Shown: in pieces, positions 60,701 to 64,000 of the stretch | How positions within the stretch are numbered: position 1 is the first letter of the stretch | Layout: each line of letters starts with the position of its first letter | Assembly (NCBI GenBank): GCA_016758905.1 | Contig: JAEPQZ010000004.1 | Coordinates: forward strand, 248,001 to 312,000 | Source: Umbelopsis isabellina | Taxonomy: Eukaryota > Mucoromycota > Umbelopsidomycetes > Umbelopsidales > Umbelopsidaceae | Length of the DNA: 64,000 nucleotides | Reading direction: 5' to 3' | The notes under the pieces: generated by a model | Told to the model about the DNA's origin: nothing | Databases searched by the model: none | The model's input: only the letters and a program-made list of their open reading frames with translations | Position numbers and translations under genes: made by a program

Positions 60701-62255
60701 CTCCCTGGATGGTACTATCAGCGATCACTTTTTGCAACTCTTTTGGGTATCTGTGGCGTGCATGTATAGCCCATATGAACCTGAGCACCATGAAGCGGTG
60801 CAACTGTTGGACAAGGCTTTGAGCAAGATTGATGCAGACGATACTACAGCATATGGTGAATTGGCAGCCAACTTTCCCAAGAATTGGGCGAGTGAATTTG
60901 ACGGTCTTCAACCATTGCTGCTTAAAGGTGTACGTATGACAGCCACTGAACAAGCTGCTCTCAAGCTCATCAAGAAGACCATGGTCATTGATGAGCCTGC
61001 TCTGATCGATCCTGCCGAAACTCGCCTAATGTACCTAGTTTTTGCTTGCATGCCTCGTCTGCTTCATGGCTTGGATGATGAGGTGCCCGACAGTGATTGC
61101 GTTATGCTAGCAAACAGCCTGGCAAGATTGTTTGAACGGTATGATCTTCCAAGTATTCAAAGAATCTTGATGACATACTCCAAACAGAAGAGCAAGTTCC
61201 AACAAGATTATGTCAAGCAATTAGTGATGGCAACGCGGGAAGTGTTCCTACAGAAGTATGGACAGCAAGCTATAGCCTTTTCTATTAGTCTGCTGCGAAA
61301 CAAGATACCCTTTTATAGAGCTAAAACGCTCATGCTGTTGAAGGAACTTATGCCACAAGTTTCCAGCAAACTGGCACCTAACATGGTTTTGGAGGAGGCG
61401 GCTCTTACACCACTCCTTCAGTTGTTACAGACGGAATTTGCCGAAGAGGCGCTGGCTGTCATGGACGAAGGAATCTCAATTAAACCGAGTCAGCAAGACA
61501 GCACCGAGTCATCACCAGAACCAAAACTGTATTGGGATGTCACTGATCCAATCGAAGCGGCTCGTGTCACACGACACAACGTTCATGCTGTTGTTTTCGA
61601 GTGCTCGGCTGTTACGGACGAGATGCCCAGTGAACATAACTTCCAGTTTTCTGTGGAAGATTTGTCTTTACTGATGGGAGAAAATGCACAAATTGGGTCA
61701 GCAGAGTACGCTCCTGCTGATAGTAATATCCCCTACGGTGATGATTTGGTCAATGCTCTCAAAGATCTGGATGAATTTTTCAATGAAGATCTCGATAAAA
61801 CGGACGTGCCTGTTGGGTCTGGAACTGAAGGAAACGACTATCCCGTCGATTTCAATTTCCATGTAGCTCCACCTTCTCCATCACCCATTACACCACCCAT
61901 CTTTTCTAAAACACCATCAGCCATCTTTGACTTTTCACGCAAACTTATCAATCGCGCCAGCGCTAGCACCAGCCGTGCTGCCGAAACCTCTATGAGTAGC
62001 AATATGCGATTCCCTGATTCACGGACACTAGATTTACCCACTCCCAACCGTCCTGATCATCCTGATCATGTCATAAACACCGTGCCACCCAGAGAGTCTT
62101 TTGATACCACTGATTCCATCGACACCAGTGACAGCGACTCAACGTTTGATGATCGACTAGCGGATGGCGAGAGTCGCAAGAGCGGTAAAAGCGGGAAGAG
62201 TGGCAAAAGTCGCAAAAGCAGCAAGAGTCATCAACACGGTCATCATTATTTATAA
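54763..62255 (+). CDS. TAO3: Furry/Tao3/Mor2 cell-morphogenesis scaffold
   Basis: Ten exons (54763-54906, 54984-55162, 55242-55302, 55372-55502, 55572-55776, 55880-56017, 56082-56180, 56251-56355, 56424-59003, 59070-62255), 2275 aa, near S. pombe Mor2 (2196) and yeast Tao3 (2376). It is a long HEAT-like helical protein. Recognised blocks include FVSVSDRFIAELEKY, LKIYPLDALEETADFLQSCA with Ile joined at the splice, FPAWSKTVDLIYPRA, and VARKSLEAV-type repeats. Family knowledge: it binds NDR/Orb6/Cbk1 kinase and Mob2 and is required for polarised growth. The C-terminus is acidic, then Pro/Ser-rich, and ends with GKSGKSGKSRKSSKS and HQHGHHYL. Early exons are short; the last two are large. Confidence 0.93.
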
Positions 62256-62613
62256 TTTTCAACAGCGGTTTGTCATATTCGAAAACTTGTTCCAACCAAT
62301 TATCCTTTTCTTTGTTTCTTTACAATCCCTTGTGTACAGTAGTAAACTTTTTCCAAACGAGTTGAACAAGAGGGCAGTGTAATTTTTCCACAATATATTA
62401 ATCATAATCATTGCTGTTTGCAAAATCAAAACATTACATTTCTATCATGAACCATGGCTGCGTCTCTGTAAAAGAGTATGAGCTGAGACAGCCCTGCGGC
62501 CTCGGTGGTTGAAAGTGATGAAAGAAGGCGCGGTATCTAGTTTGTCGATTGTCCTTGAAGGAAATTAAATGATGAGCTAACTACAAATGCTTCACGAAGC
62601 CATGGATGCCTGC
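62256..62613. other. Intergenic between convergent genes
   Basis: 358 bp of 3' sequence; no feature seen. Confidence 0.5.
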
Positions 62614-62989
62614 TTACTGTTTGGTCATTTCATTCTCCATCAGGATGTTTTTCAGATCGCCTGAGCAAAGTACGATCCCGACTAAAGCGACAGCTACTGC
62701 CATCAAACACTCTGCAGTGATCTACAAAATGGGCATTAATTTTATGTTCTAACGAGGACAAAGATGCGCTTTTTAAACATGTCATTGCAGTACGCACCTC
62801 TATAGGCAACCCGGATTCTACTTTATCGACAGCATTGAGATATGACAGATCTGTTGACTGGATGTTAGCAGCGTATTGAGATGTAGCGACCATCGTGGGG
62901 CTCAACTTACGCTCGTATGTTGAGAATGCTGAATGAGCAAGGAACGCTATGCCCACAAGTGAAAGAACACGTCCCAGCGTCTGGCTCAT
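62614..62989 (-). CDS. EMC5: ER membrane protein complex subunit 5 (EMC5/MMGT1)
   Basis: Three exons (62989-62911, 62850-62798, 62721-62614), 79 aa. Two membrane segments: LSLVGIAFLAHSAFSTYE near the N-terminus and LMAVAVALVGIVLCSGDL near the C-terminus, joined by HLSYLNAVDKVESGLPIEI, which is the family loop. Family knowledge: EMC5 is a transmembrane core subunit of the EMC insertase in the ER. The protein is at the short end of the family range. The start is the ATG at 62989, the first that opens directly into the hydrophobic segment. Confidence 0.88.
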
Positions 62990-63782
62990 TATCAAGTAGT
63001 GATGGGCTTTGACGGGTTCCAATGGACGAGATTTTCAATTTCCGGGTGGGTCATTCAAAAAAGCAGTCTGGCTCAACTTGTGTTGTTGACGCACATTTCC
63101 GCAAGATACCATTCCATACCGCCTTGTCCCAGCCAGTCAATGCATGCACCTCAAAGGCATACATACAAGCTCCTGCACTGAGGCTATGTTTCAAATTTCA
63201 GTCATCTATCATTGTCGTGCCTGTTAAAATGAACCTTTGTGACAAGGAAAAAGTCTGTAATTCATGTAATACATTGGTACTAATAGTAGCAATAATTGGA
63301 TAGATCGACCTTCAATGGACAAAGATACTACGTTTGCATGACCAAAAAGTTGGGCAATTACATGGTCTGAACGCAGCTAGTATCAGCCCATATTTGTCTT
63401 TAGGCTGTTCCTCTTCTTCAATGAATAACACTATGTTCGGTTTGAACTACCGATCATCCGTTTGCTGCTGCTGCTGTCATAATGCACATTTGATAAGTTA
63501 CAATAACACATACGAAAGACATGTACCGATGATCCTTGAGCTGCTCTTGTAATATACATATGCCTTCGATGGAGGTATTACCTGGCTCATCTGTTTCACA
63601 ATATTTCATAGTGCTTGGTCTGCGCGGTCAACCGAAACATGTGACGTTATCGTTATTGTAGCAAAGGCTAGAAACGTACTGAGTGTCAAATTGAATTTTC
63701 TCTTTTTTTTTATTCGTTCCTTTCTCGATTCATTTTTCTGTTTCTTTAGCCTTTTACTTCGTCTTTTCCAAGTTGTAACAAC
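62990..63782. other. Intergenic, divergent 5' region
   Basis: 793 bp. Short frames at 62999-63303 look random. A GCTGCTGCTGCT-like triplet run occurs near 63463-63477. The last 100 bp are a T-rich leader of the next gene. Confidence 0.5.
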
Positions 63783-64000
63783 ATGTAAGACTCTCACATT
63801 TTGTGTGGAATTAGAACCAATAATCACAGTATTAACGATCCATTTGCTTACAGGGAAGCGCAGCATTATACACATGGGATGGCTCGAGTAGCTCCAGAAC
63901 ATATACCACTGACTACAGAAGAACCTATTGAAAGTCGTCAACTTCGAAATGCTTTAAAAGACATTAACGATGTTACGGAACTTGATCCTAATGTCATGGA
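63783..64000 (+). CDS. 5' end of an unrecognised gene with a probable split start codon (partial)
   Basis: The first two start-codon bases (AT at 63783-63784) precede a strong donor GTAAGA. A good acceptor (CTTACAG) ends at 63853, and the next exon supplies G, giving MEAQHYTHGMARVAPEHI and onward to 64000 with no stop (41 further codons; ends LDPNVM). If splicing did not contribute the ATG, the in-frame ATG at 63879 would start MARVAPEHIPL. The protein is not recognised. Confidence 0.5.

Overview
The window is gene-dense nuclear DNA from a filamentous fungus, most likely an early-diverging Mucoromycota lineage (Mucorales or a relative). The support is one gene per roughly 2.2 kb, many short introns (mostly 50-110 bp) with GT..AG ends and CTAAC-like branch sites, AT-rich spacers, and a gene set that includes a WNK-type kinase, a DGAT1-type acyltransferase, a BARD1-like RING-BRCT protein, a fungal perilipin and a Furry/Tao3/Mor2 scaffold. 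The exact genus is inference. I resolved 28 protein-coding genes (two run off the ends; one has an open 5' end) and one tRNA-Lys. I saw no transposon, virus-like element, CRISPR array or rRNA. Exon joins were made by hand; apart from the kinase at 21027-22106, whose 5' end is unresolved, and the two end-truncated genes, every multi-exon join keeps one reading frame from start to stop.

Layout. 1-5760: end of an unknown gene, GCN20-type ABC-F protein, a single-pass membrane protein. 4927-7337: a divergent pair made of a PhnZ-type HD-domain oxygenase and a PhnY-type 2-oxoglutarate dioxygenase, which together look like an oxidative organophosphonate (2-aminoethylphosphonate) degradation pathway. 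This is the most notable system here. 7498-15640: BARD1-like RING-BRCT protein, CsbD-like protein, perilipin, SAICAR synthetase (ADE1), HSL-type lipase. 16019-23124: APH-type kinase, tRNA-Lys(CTT), glutamate-cysteine ligase (GSH1), an atypical CDK-like kinase, SDHAF4. 23255-29822: DGAT1, peroxisomal acyl-CoA oxidase and a mitochondrial carrier, a small lipid-metabolism neighbourhood.

30248-38492: SIW14-type phosphatase, Bsd2/Ndfip-type membrane adaptor, then a divergent nitrate assimilation pair (nitrate reductase and an NRT2/CrnA nitrate transporter) sharing a 429 bp promoter with one clear GATA-factor site. 38799-47689: a 66-aa protein, an FLVCR-like transporter, an HDDC2-type 5'-nucleotidase, a secreted aspartic-protease-fold protein that has lost a catalytic Asp, prefoldin subunit 3. 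48126-64000: HAM1-like lipid-binding protein, WNK-type kinase with a C-terminal SAM-like domain, a zinc-ribbon protein, the 2275-aa Furry/Tao3 protein, EMC5, and the start of a gene whose ATG appears to be split by an intron.

How they fit together: several neighbours manage nutrient supply (nitrate uptake and reduction; probable release of phosphate from phosphonates) and neutral lipid storage and use (perilipin, DGAT1, lipase, acyl-CoA oxidase). The rest are housekeeping genes.
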